Shown in pieces: positions 1-7,537 of a stretch of 12,968 nt of DNA (position 1 is its first letter; each line of letters starts with the position of its first letter). The notes beneath the pieces were generated by a model that saw only the letters and a program-made list of their open reading frames with translations, made no database searches and was not told the origin of the DNA. The translations under genes and the position numbers were made by a program. Source of the stretch: an uncultured Haloferula sp. (GTDB lineage: Bacteria; Verrucomicrobiota; Verrucomicrobiae; Verrucomicrobiales; Akkermansiaceae); assembly GCA_946481625.1 (NCBI GenBank), contig CAMLOZ010000027.1:1-12968 (forward strand). Reading direction: 5' to 3'.

Positions 1-106
1 GCACAAGACACCCGCAACGCGATTTCTCCACGGGGGATTTTACGAAAGGGGCGGGCATGGCGACGCGGGGTTCTCCGGTGATGCCATCTTGGACCACCGG
101 CGATTA

Positions 107-142
107 AGCGGGCGTTAAGGTCCCGCTGATTTCCACGCGGGA
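107..142. other. Alternative hairpins downstream of the four-gene block
   Basis: CCCGCT at 122-127 can pair with AGCGGG at 107-112, while TCCCGC at 121-126 can pair with GCGGGA at 137-142, so the two 6-bp stems exclude each other. They lie 57-92 bases past the stop of the VTT gene. Without a T-run, termination is only a possibility. The rest of 1-198 shows no gene. Confidence 0.3.
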
Positions 143-198
143 TCGGGGCCGCTCGCACTCCTGTTCCGCCGCTCCCGGAGGAACGGTTTCAACCTTTC

Positions 199-861
199 TC
201 ACGCTTCGTCGCTATCCATCGCCGATCCGAAACGCTTCCGGAGCAGATAGCCCGCGAGGAGCAATGCGGCCATGGTGGCCGTGAGGATATAGATCCAGGT
301 CGGGTTGAAGGTTGTCACCGCGCTCCCCGCACCCACCGTCACGAAACAGAAGAGGACGTAAACCGGCGCTCCCGCCCACAGGTACACCCGGAATGGCACG
401 TCGGTCAGCGCCAGCAGGTAAAGCTTCGCCGCATAAGGCGGGCCGTGGAGCGCGGCGAAGAGCGCGGTGAACCAAACCCGGTGCTTCTTCTTGATCGGCG
501 GGATCTTCCTGCCCGCCCGCTCCAGCCTGCGACGCACGCTGTCGCGGAAGGATCCGTGCGCGAGATAAAAGGCCGCAAAGTGATGGAAGAACGTGCCGCT
601 CGTCGCCAGGGCCATCCCCGGCCAGAAGCCGAAGCGGATTCCCGCGAGGAGAAGCAGGACGCTCAGCGGAAAGCCGAACACCGGAAGTACGAAGAAGGCG
701 ACGATGAACCAGGCGGCATGCAGTTCCCTGCCCTTCGCCACAAGTGTCTCGCGGCTCAGGTCCGCGCGGTGGTGCCAGATGAACCAGCCCGCCAACAGCA
801 GGATAATCAAGGTCGCGGCGATCTTCCCGCGATGCCTCACGATCACGCTGCCGGTTTTCAT
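199..861 (-). CDS. VTT-domain (TVP38/TMEM64, DedA-like) membrane protein
   Basis: A 220-residue integral membrane protein. Hydrophobic segments lie at about residues 14-29, 50-78, 82-101, 131-151, 157-181 and 188-206, with a basic loop at 104-128 (RDSVRRRLERAGRKIPPIKKKHR). The second and third segments carry the AGIRFGFWPG ... GTFFHHFAAFYLAHG pattern typical of the VTT (SNARE-associated) domain. Members of this superfamily (DedA, TVP38, TMEM41B/VMP1) are known or suspected lipid scramblases or lipid-carrier transporters in the membrane. I chose the ATG at 861 because it overlaps the stop of the upstream gene as ATGA, indicating translational coupling. There is no Shine-Dalgarno in front of it. 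The open frame continues 87 residues further upstream, but that stretch is Arg/Pro-rich antisense of the upstream gene's 3' end. It is the last gene of the four-gene block. Family assignment is fairly sure; the transported substrate is unknown. Confidence 0.8.
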   Translation of the reverse strand: MKTGSVIVRHRGKIAATLIILLLAGWFIWHHRADLSRETLVAKGRELHAAWFIVAFFVLPVFGFPLSVLLLLAGIRFGFWPGMALATSGTFFHHFAAFYLAHGSFRDSVRRRLERAGRKIPPIKKKHRVWFTALFAALHGPPYAAKLYLLALTDVPFRVYLWAGAPVYVLFCFVTVGAGSAVTTFNPTWIYILTATMAALLLAGYLLRKRFGSAMDSDEA

Positions 862-3284
862 TTCGAAGGGTGCAGGGTGAGCTCCACGCAAAGGGGAAGG
901 TGGTCGGAGGCGATCACCGAAGTCGGCGTGCGGGGCCGCTCGACACCCTCGACCGTGAAGTGCGAGCTGGTGAACACATGGTCGAGCCGCAGCAATGGCG
1001 AGGGCGAGGGGAAGGTGGCAAGCGGTTCGTGATCCGGCGCGATGGTCTGGCTGTCGCGCAATGCCCCAGCGAGCTTGCGGAAGACCCTCGAACGCGGGGC
1101 TGCCGAGTTGAAGTCCCCGCACAGGATCACGGGTTCATTCTCAGGAATGCCGCCGATCCACTCCTTCCCCAAGAGCTCCTCCGCTTGCATGCGCCGTTCG
1201 CGCCGGCCGAGCCCGAAGTGGGTGTTGATGAAGTGAAAGGGTGTCCTTCCGCCGATCTCGAGCTTCACCCAGATCGCTCCGCGGGCCTCCTTCAGGAACC
1301 CGTGCTCCAATCCGGTCAACAGGCCCGATTTCACGATCTGGAAAGGATACCGCGAGAAAATCGCGATGCCATACCGCTCCTTCTCCTCCTCCAGCATCGC
1401 GTGGAAGACGTGGGTCATCCGCAGGTGATCCGCGATGAGCTGGGCCTGATCGTGGCCACGGCTGCGCGGCCGGTGGGCATCCACTTCCTGCACCGCCACC
1501 ACGTCCGGATCGAAATGGTTGATCACCCGCGCGATCCGTTCCGGCCTCAGCTTGCCGTCGATCCCGCGGCAGCTGTGGATGTTGTAGGTCATCACCCGCA
1601 GCGGCAGTCCCGTGTCGCGCTCCGCGTATTCGGGAACCCGTTCCTCGCGGGTCCCGTCCCGTCCCAGATAGTGTTCAGCGATCTTCTTCAGATCTTCGCC
1701 GCGGACCCGCTTGCGGGTCTTCGCGAGATGGGAAACGTGCCAGCGGCGGATCCGGTCCGGCACGAGCAGGAAGCCCCGGGTCTCCTCATTGCCGGGCCCG
1801 CAGTGCGCGCCGTTCTCCAGCGGGAAGGACAGTGGCTTGCACTGCGGATCCCAGCCGCTGAAAACGATGTCCCCGGAGTCCGCGTGGAAGCAGAGCTGTA
1901 GCATATCCTCCGTCACTTCATCCAGGAAGGGATGCTCCGCGCCGAGCACTTCCGCTCGGTCGCGCGGCAGCAGCCATTCGCCGCGCGGGTTGAAGACTTT
2001 CACCGTTTGGTCCCGCCGTTTCAGCAAGACCATCGGAATCCCGGCCCGCTGCAACAAGGACCGGGCATAGCTCTCCATCGCGACGGAATCCGGCTGTTCC
2101 GGAAAGTAGAGGTGCCCGATTGGACCCATCGCCGTCACGATGATCTGGGTTTGGGGATCGGGTTCACCGCCTGCGGTCGTGCCCGCGGGCGTCTTGCCCG
2201 CCAAGGCCCGGAAACGGTCGAGGGTGCTGCCGACAAGCTCCGGCATTTTCTTCATCCAAATGCTTCGCCCTGCCAACGGACCCTCAGCGAATACCTCTGC
2301 GAGCGCGACATCCAAACCCCGGCCGTATCTTTTCTCGTACGGATCGCTGTGCTCCTGGCCGTGGTCCGAGTAGATCATCAGCTCATAGTCGCGGTGACCG
2401 GCCTGGTGGCCCGCGCGGTAGATGTCGCGGATCGTTCGGTCGATTCCCAGCAGGGTCCAGTGGGCGAAGGTGGAGGCCGGGCCACGGCGGTGCGCCTGCT
2501 CGTCGTAGCCCAGGAAGTTCGCTTGGATCACCTGCGTGCCGCGCTCGATGTCAAGCAGGACGCGGAAGCGGATCAATTCCCTCAACAGGATGCACACCAC
2601 CACGCGCGCGGGCACGAAGCCGAATTCCATCCAGAAGTCCTCCTTTTCGAAGAGGCCCTTGACCGCGTCGGCCACAGCCAGCACGAACTCCACGATGGCG
2701 AGCCCCAGCATCCGAAGGATTTTCGGCAGATAGACCAGGATCAGCAGCAGGCTCTTGAGCGGGTGCAGGCGTCGCAACAACTCGTCCGGAGCGAGATCCT
2801 GGGAGCAATAGCGCGTGCGGTCCGCCCCGGCGCGATAGATGTTCGAGTAGGCGTGTGCTCCTTTGAGCAGAGGTTCCTGGCATTGCTCCTGCAGAGTCTT
2901 CTCGATCTCCTCCGCGGATTCCGCCTCGTACATCCGCATCACCTTCCCGGACTTCCGGTGCAGGAACTGGAAAGCCGGCACCGCGGTTCTGACACCGTAA
3001 AAGATCTCTGCCTGGACCGCCGGTGTGGTTGAAGGAACCCCGCTGTAAAAGTTCTCCAGCGTGAAATGCCCGCGTTTCACCAGCCGCGCGAGAAAGGGCA
3101 TGCGGCCGCGACGGATCGCGGCCTCGAACTGGCTGCGCGAGAGCCCGTCGATCTGGATCATAATCAATCCCGGCTCTTCCGTCTCGCCGGTCGGCCGCTT
3201 CACACCCAGCAGGGACGCGGCCCAGTGCGTGCGGCTGATCTTCCGCCGCAGCCACCTCAGGCGGACGGAAATGCTGCTAATCAA
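858..3284 (-). CDS. Alkaline-phosphatase-superfamily phosphodiesterase fused to EEP (DNase I-like) hydrolase
   Basis: An 808-residue two-domain enzyme. Residues about 38-515 form a type I phosphodiesterase/nucleotide pyrophosphatase fold with recognisable metal and nucleophile sites: IQIDG (D46), PSTTP (T86/T87, likely nucleophile), GYDEQAH (D261, H265), SDHGQEH (D307, H308) and GAHCG (H494). Residues about 562-805 form a complete EEP domain: MTYNIH (N568), VQE (E600), NTHFG (H689), GDFN (D724, N726), LDH (D768, H769) and SDH (D794, H795). A hydrophobic stretch at about 178-235 inside the first domain could bind membrane. No signal peptide is seen, so it probably acts on the cytosolic side. 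The start is TTG, supported by GGAGG six bases upstream and by an 8-nt overlap with the glycosyltransferase gene. It also overlaps the VTT gene by 4 nt. EEP enzymes include phosphodiesterases, sphingomyelinases and nucleases. The lipid role is inferred from the neighbours. Confidence 0.85.
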   Translation of the reverse strand: MISSISVRLRWLRRKISRTHWAASLLGVKRPTGETEEPGLIMIQIDGLSRSQFEAAIRRGRMPFLARLVKRGHFTLENFYSGVPSTTPAVQAEIFYGVRTAVPAFQFLHRKSGKVMRMYEAESAEEIEKTLQEQCQEPLLKGAHAYSNIYRAGADRTRYCSQDLAPDELLRRLHPLKSLLLILVYLPKILRMLGLAIVEFVLAVADAVKGLFEKEDFWMEFGFVPARVVVCILLRELIRFRVLLDIERGTQVIQANFLGYDEQAHRRGPASTFAHWTLLGIDRTIRDIYRAGHQAGHRDYELMIYSDHGQEHSDPYEKRYGRGLDVALAEVFAEGPLAGRSIWMKKMPELVGSTLDRFRALAGKTPAGTTAGGEPDPQTQIIVTAMGPIGHLYFPEQPDSVAMESYARSLLQRAGIPMVLLKRRDQTVKVFNPRGEWLLPRDRAEVLGAEHPFLDEVTEDMLQLCFHADSGDIVFSGWDPQCKPLSFPLENGAHCGPGNEETRGFLLVPDRIRRWHVSHLAKTRKRVRGEDLKKIAEHYLGRDGTREERVPEYAERDTGLPLRVMTYNIHSCRGIDGKLRPERIARVINHFDPDVVAVQEVDAHRPRSRGHDQAQLIADHLRMTHVFHAMLEEEKERYGIAIFSRYPFQIVKSGLLTGLEHGFLKEARGAIWVKLEIGGRTPFHFINTHFGLGRRERRMQAEELLGKEWIGGIPENEPVILCGDFNSAAPRSRVFRKLAGALRDSQTIAPDHEPLATFPSPSPLLRLDHVFTSSHFTVEGVERPRTPTSVIASDHLPLCVELTLHPSK

Positions 3285-4563
3285 GGCCGGCCTCCGTCGC
3301 TGGGGTTACGATCACCGCGGCGGCCGCGGCCGAGACCTTCGCCGACAGCAGGTCCCACTCCATCCCGATGCCCTCGATGATGCGGTCCCAGGGCATCGGA
3401 TCCTCGTCTGCCAGGCGGTCGTGCCGCTCGATCGTTTCCCTGTAGCACTCGATCATGCGGTCCGCGCAGCGGCCCGTCTCGTAATCCTCCGCGATGCGGC
3501 GCGCGTTGTCCGCACAGCGGCGGCTCAGGTCCCGGTCGGTCATCAGCCGCTCCAGCGCGGCACTGTATTCCGCGGTGCCTGCATCACCCGGCAGCATCAG
3601 GCCGCTCTCTCCATCCTTGAGGATTTCCCGCACGCCGGGGCCATCGAGCGCTACCACCGGATTGCCCGCTGCCATCGCCTCTGCAAGCACGATCCCCTGC
3701 GTCTCCGTTTGCGAGGCGAAGACGAACCAGTCCATAGCCGCATACGCGCCGGTGAGATCCTTCCCGGATTTTTTCCCGACCGCAAAGACCCGGCCTTCGC
3801 CGCCCCCTTGGGTCAGGATCTTCGTGACTTCCTCCCGCGCGTCGCCATCGCCCACCAGCAGGAAGACCGCCTCAGGATCCCTTTTGAGCAGGGGTGCCAC
3901 GGCTTTCGCCAGGAAGACCAGATTCTTTTCCTTCGCCAGCCGCCCCACATGGCCGATCACCCTCGCGCTTTCCGGAATGCCCGCTTTCTTGCGGAAGGCG
4001 ACGCCATCTCCTGACGCGAACGCCGCCGTGTCGATCCCGGTGGGAATCGTGGTGATAGGCACCGTCACCTCGCGGTCGCGCAGGAGTTTCGCGATGCTCT
4101 CGCTCGGTGCGATGACGCGGTCGCAGAGGTTGCAGTATTCCGTCGCAAGCTGGATCGCCATCCGCTTGAGCGCCGGGGAGTCCAGGGGGACGTAGTGCGT
4201 GTAGCGTTCGTAAAGCGTGTGATGCGTGAAGAGGATCGGTGCCTGCATCTTCCAGGACTCGCGCAGCGCCGCGTCGCCAAGCAGGAACGGGTGGTGGCTG
4301 TGGATGATGTCCGGGCCGAAGTCTTCCACGAAGTCCCGGATCACGTTCGGTAGAGGTACCCGCACGCAGAAGTCGCTGCCGTTGAAGTGCTGGATCGCGG
4401 GCACGCGCAGGACGTCGGGCGACTCCACCGCGCCGTCGAATTGCGGGGCGATCACCTTCACCTCGTGCCCCCGCCGCCGGCACGCCTCTTCAAGGGTATT
4501 CACCGACCTCGCCACCCCGCCCACGTGAGGGAGGTAGGTATTCGTGAACATAGCGATTCTCAT
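3277..4563 (-). CDS. GT4 family glycosyltransferase (diacylglycerol glucosyltransferase-like)
   Basis: A 428-residue GT-B retaining glycosyltransferase of family GT4. The N-terminal acceptor domain begins directly with MRIAMFTNTYLPHVGG and holds GGVARSV (15-21) and THHTLYERYTHYVP (113-126). The latter resembles the acceptor-side motif of monoglucosyldiacylglycerol synthases and related lipid glycosyltransferases. The C-terminal nucleotide-sugar domain has IPTGID (173-178), GHVGRLAKEKN (204-214) and the E-x7-E motif E287/E295 followed by AMAAGNPVV. The C-terminal end has an Ala-rich helix. The likely reaction is transfer of a sugar from a nucleotide sugar to a lipid at the inner membrane face, but other acceptors are possible because GT4 is broad. 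The ATG at 4563 fits the family's usual N-terminus although no Shine-Dalgarno precedes it. It sits 40 nt after the glucoamylase-like gene and overlaps the next gene by 8 nt. Confidence 0.85.
   Translation of the reverse strand: MRIAMFTNTYLPHVGGVARSVNTLEEACRRRGHEVKVIAPQFDGAVESPDVLRVPAIQHFNGSDFCVRVPLPNVIRDFVEDFGPDIIHSHHPFLLGDAALRESWKMQAPILFTHHTLYERYTHYVPLDSPALKRMAIQLATEYCNLCDRVIAPSESIAKLLRDREVTVPITTIPTGIDTAAFASGDGVAFRKKAGIPESARVIGHVGRLAKEKNLVFLAKAVAPLLKRDPEAVFLLVGDGDAREEVTKILTQGGGEGRVFAVGKKSGKDLTGAYAAMDWFVFASQTETQGIVLAEAMAAGNPVVALDGPGVREILKDGESGLMLPGDAGTAEYSAALERLMTDRDLSRRCADNARRIAEDYETGRCADRMIECYRETIERHDRLADEDPMPWDRIIEGIGMEWDLLSAKVSAAAAAVIVTPATEAGLD
3291..3295 (-). promoter_or_regulatory. Ribosome binding site that fixes a TTG start
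   Basis: On the minus strand GGAGG stands six bases before the TTG at 3284-3282. No ATG lies nearby in that frame, so this site decides the start of the phosphodiesterase-EEP gene. It lies inside the last codons of the glycosyltransferase gene. Confidence 0.7.
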
Positions 4564-4603
4564 GGGCAGGGCAGAGGGATGGAAAAGGGAGACTCAGGCC
4601 GCT

Positions 4604-6838
4604 TCATGTACGTTGCAGGGGGAATATCTCGTGGTCGCCGTTTGCGCAGATGGGTACGAATCCGGGTATCTGTATCCTCACACGCGGTGGCCCTGAGCGC
4701 CAGTTCGCATCGAGCGCGAGTTGCGAATCCGTCACCCGAAGGCTCACCGCCCCCCACGCCGTGAGGGTCGGGCCGAAATACAGCTCGGCACCCAGCCACT
4801 CCGGCAGAATGCCGCTGCCCAGCACGAGTTCATCCGCCTCCTCCCGCACGAAGCAGTTCCGGATCATCATCACCCACTCGGCCGCCGCCCACCCGTGTTG
4901 TCCGTCGCCCATGCAGCCGCCGAGTGTCAGGGGGTGAATCGCCTCGGGCCATTGGCCGGTCGGGGATGCCAGTTCCGCGACCCGCCGGATCAAGGCGGCG
5001 TGGCGTGGATCGCCCGCGCGAACCAAGGTCTGGGCGAGATCGAGCGTCAGGTAGGCATTCACCCCGCTGTGGATCATCTCCTGGAAGAACCCGCCTTGCT
5101 GGAAGCAGCGATCCATCAGGAACTCCGTTGTCTTGATCTGCCTCGGCTCGCCGGCCGGATAGAGTTGGAGCGGATAGTCCGCCACCATAGAGCCGATGGC
5201 TCCCGCATCCATGCGCCGGCCGGGCGCGGCGGGCATCGCCCCGAGCGAACGCTTTCCTGGAATGCCCGCAAGGCTGGCCTCAATGCTGTTTTCGTAGGCT
5301 TTCGCCAGCGTATCCGCTTCATCCGCCGCCGCGACATCGCCGCCCCTGCGCCAGTATTCCGCAATTGCCTTCAAGCCACCCCAAGCCCAGAAGTCGTCCC
5401 AATAGTAATAGTCGTTCGGGCCGAGATGTTCGGCGCTGAAACCCGCGGGCAGAAGCCCCCTCGTCCCCGGCGGGTCGTCCGTCTGCAGCCGCTTCTTCGC
5501 GAGCCAGTGCACTCCTTTGCGGAGCGCCTGTTCCATATCCGCATCCAGCTTCCGTCCGGTCATGGCGGCATAGCGCGCGACGATCCAGAGAACCTGCCCG
5601 TTGGAATCCCACTCGCCCTCCTGGGAAAGGAAGTAGCCGTTGAGCTGCTGCCTGCCGGGGAAGGCGGAGAGCACGCGGGTGGCACGGTCCACCATCCCGA
5701 TCGCCAGCATCGGGTGCAGCATCAGGCAGGCGTCCCGGAACCAGAAACGGCGGTAGGTGTAGGGGCCCGGAACCAGGTCCTCCGCGGAAAGCAGAAGGAT
5801 GGTCCGCACCGCCGCATCGTAAAGGAATTGCATCCGCTGGTCCGGGATCCGCAGTTGCGCGGTGTTCTTGAGCGCGTCCTTCCAGCCCTGGTTCACGTCG
5901 AGGTGCTTGGCCTCCTCGGTGTCCCGGTCGAGGGTCGCGGAGACACCGAGTAGGCGGGTCTTGCCGGCATGGATTCGGAATAGCGCCGCTGCCGTCGCCA
6001 TGCCCGTGTCGCAGCTCACCTCGCGCTGCTCGCTGCTGCCCGGAAGGTCCAGATACACGTCGCCTTCCGCATAGTGGGCCATCCGCAGCGAGTCGGGCTC
6101 TTCCCCCAGTTTCACGCTCGACTCCCCGTTCACGTGGAAGGCGGTTCCGCAGCTTTCCATTTCGATCCGGTGGATGAACTGCACTCCTTCCGGATTGTAA
6201 GGCCGGACTGCCACCACCACCCAGCCGTCCTCGTCCGCAGTGGCGCGCACCTCCGTGCAGACCTCCGGCTTTCCCCCGTGCAGGATCATCCGGGTCTCCA
6301 GTTCGAGTCGCAGGGCATCCTTCTCGATTTGCGTGAACACCGTCAGCGTCGGCTCCAGCAGGAGTTGTTGCTTCACCGCCGAATCATCGAGCTTGCTCGG
6401 CAAGAGCCGTCGCCGTGTTTTCTCCGTCACGATCCAGAAATCCAGGGACCATCCGTCATGAAGCGGGGTCACCAGCCCGCGCGGATCCACGATGGGATAA
6501 GCGGGCACGCCGGGTAGGCCGACCGCGGTCCAATTGCGGTGGGTCAGATTGATATGGCTGAAGGAGAAAGCCCGTGGAACGAAGGACGGATCGCGGGGAT
6601 TGAACTGCCGCTCGACCCAGTAGGGCCACACCCAGTCCAGGTTGTGCTGGATCGCCTTCGCGTTCACCAATCCCCGTGCGTGGAAGACGATTCCCGCGCG
6701 CAGCAGTTCGAGCGGCTCCGCCACCTCCGAGGGCTGCGAGAAACGTCGCATCCGCGCCAGGAAGCTCGCGGGGTCGAGCACGCCATAGCGACGGGCGGCG
6801 TGCTTCACGAGAAACTTCCATGGCAGGAACCGGAACAT
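4604..6838 (-). CDS. Glucoamylase-like six-hairpin glycosidase, cytosolic
   Basis: A 744-residue protein with the architecture of GH15/glycogen-debranching-type enzymes: a beta-rich N-terminal domain (about 90-310), an (alpha/alpha)6 barrel (about 330-665) and a short C-terminal beta region (about 668-740). Barrel motifs include RRFWFRDACLML (363-374), EGEWDSNGQ (407-415), YYYWDDFWAWGG (477-488), TGQWPEAIHP (627-636) and GDGQHGWAAAEW (644-655). By analogy E409 and E632 are candidate catalytic acids, but this is inference. No signal peptide is visible, so it probably acts on a cytosolic glycan. I chose the ATG at 6838 because AGGGTGA stands just upstream and MFRFLPWKFL is a plausible N-terminus. 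An in-frame ATG at 6958 would add 40 residues but its leader would run through a strong stem-loop. It is the first gene of the four-gene block. The substrate is unknown; glucan or trehalose-like sugars are possible. Confidence 0.72.
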   Translation of the reverse strand: MFRFLPWKFLVKHAARRYGVLDPASFLARMRRFSQPSEVAEPLELLRAGIVFHARGLVNAKAIQHNLDWVWPYWVERQFNPRDPSFVPRAFSFSHINLTHRNWTAVGLPGVPAYPIVDPRGLVTPLHDGWSLDFWIVTEKTRRRLLPSKLDDSAVKQQLLLEPTLTVFTQIEKDALRLELETRMILHGGKPEVCTEVRATADEDGWVVVAVRPYNPEGVQFIHRIEMESCGTAFHVNGESSVKLGEEPDSLRMAHYAEGDVYLDLPGSSEQREVSCDTGMATAAALFRIHAGKTRLLGVSATLDRDTEEAKHLDVNQGWKDALKNTAQLRIPDQRMQFLYDAAVRTILLLSAEDLVPGPYTYRRFWFRDACLMLHPMLAIGMVDRATRVLSAFPGRQQLNGYFLSQEGEWDSNGQVLWIVARYAAMTGRKLDADMEQALRKGVHWLAKKRLQTDDPPGTRGLLPAGFSAEHLGPNDYYYWDDFWAWGGLKAIAEYWRRGGDVAAADEADTLAKAYENSIEASLAGIPGKRSLGAMPAAPGRRMDAGAIGSMVADYPLQLYPAGEPRQIKTTEFLMDRCFQQGGFFQEMIHSGVNAYLTLDLAQTLVRAGDPRHAALIRRVAELASPTGQWPEAIHPLTLGGCMGDGQHGWAAAEWVMMIRNCFVREEADELVLGSGILPEWLGAELYFGPTLTAWGAVSLRVTDSQLALDANWRSGPPRVRIQIPGFVPICANGDHEIFPLQRT

Positions 6839-6929
6839 GGTCACCCTGAAGTTTGCACGATTTGTTCCAGCTCGCAGCAAGGGAATGGAACCGCGATAGC
6901 TTGCGAATCCGAGCCTGCACCCTCCCCTC

Positions 6930-6956
6930 GCTTCCGATGCAATCTGCATCGGAAGC
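6930..6956. other. Strong 11-bp stem-loop between two genes
   Basis: GCTTCCGATGC at 6930-6940 and GCATCGGAAGC at 6946-6956 form a perfect 11-bp stem with the 5-nt loop AATCT. It lies 34 nt beyond the stop of the ferritin-like gene and about 92 nt before the ATG of the glucoamylase-like gene, both on the minus strand. No T-run follows on the minus strand (GAGGGGAGGG follows instead), so it is either an imperfect terminator or a leader structure of the downstream operon. Confidence 0.6.
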
Positions 6957-6989
6957 ATCCGCTTTCCCGTGCATTTCGACTCCGGATCG

Positions 6990-7472
6990 TCAGCGTCGCA
7001 CCAGTTCGAACTTGGCCGCCATCGTCACCGGAACCACCGCTTCACACGCCATCGGAAAGCTATCCATGAGCGTGTCTAGCACTTCATCGAGCCGCTTCAC
7101 ATCTTCGGTCAGATGAGCCTTGGCGGCCAAGCTTCGTGCCACGCTGTAGTTCAGGATCTGCAGGCGATGGACCGACTCGCAAATCTCGTCGGGCACGTCG
7201 CTGCAGAAAGTGTGGTTTTCAGCCAGGATCGTGCGTGATGCGGCAATCAGACGCCGCATCGACTGGCAATCGTCGCCAGCCACGCAAGTCCCGTGTTCGC
7301 TCGCGAGCGTTTCGAGCAAGTTGCGACGCTCCCGGCTCTGGTCGGTCAGAGCTTCCACGCCGTGATCGCCGGACCTCGCCGCGGCTTCGGAATAGAAGCT
7401 GATCAACTGGAGCTCGCTGCAATGGAGCATCCGGAGTTTTCGGAAATATAACCCCTCTAGATCGGCACCCAT
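6990..7472 (-). CDS. Ferritin-like DUF892 (YciE/YciF-type) protein, degenerate metal site
   Basis: A 160-residue, almost entirely helical protein. The helix pattern resembles DUF892: LYFRKLRMLHCSELQLISFY (8-27) matches the typical 'LYSAEKQLLKAL' helix. A second helix at 39-61 ends in ASEHG, then comes CQSMRRLIA (69-77, compare 'CEAMEGLIEE'), a third helix at about 97-118, and a fourth at 123-139. The family's function is poorly known; it is linked to stress and has a ferritin-like fold. E20 is kept, but the 'EHYEI' ligand stretch of the third helix is LQILNYSVA here, and the acidic residues expected on the second and fourth helices are mostly replaced. Metal binding is therefore doubtful. The ATG at 7472 has GAGGGG seven bases upstream. 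It appears to be a single-gene unit, separated by 151 nt and a stem-loop from the next minus-strand gene. Confidence 0.6.
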   Translation of the reverse strand: MGADLEGLYFRKLRMLHCSELQLISFYSEAAARSGDHGVEALTDQSRERRNLLETLASEHGTCVAGDDCQSMRRLIAASRTILAENHTFCSDVPDEICESVHRLQILNYSVARSLAAKAHLTEDVKRLDEVLDTLMDSFPMACEAVVPVTMAAKFELVRR

Positions 7473-7537
7473 GACTTACCCCTCGCAAGAACAATGCCAT
7501 GCTTGAAAAGGCTTTTTCCGGGTGGAAGGTACCCACC

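Noticed and set aside
870..3032. Plus-strand frames of 343 and 366 residues
   Set aside because: Antisense to the phosphodiesterase-EEP gene, whose catalytic motifs are clear on the other strand.
4721..5953. Plus-strand open frame of 410 residues
   Set aside because: It lies antisense to the glucoamylase-like gene, is rich in Arg/His/Pro with no domain, and reflects GC-rich codon usage of the real gene.
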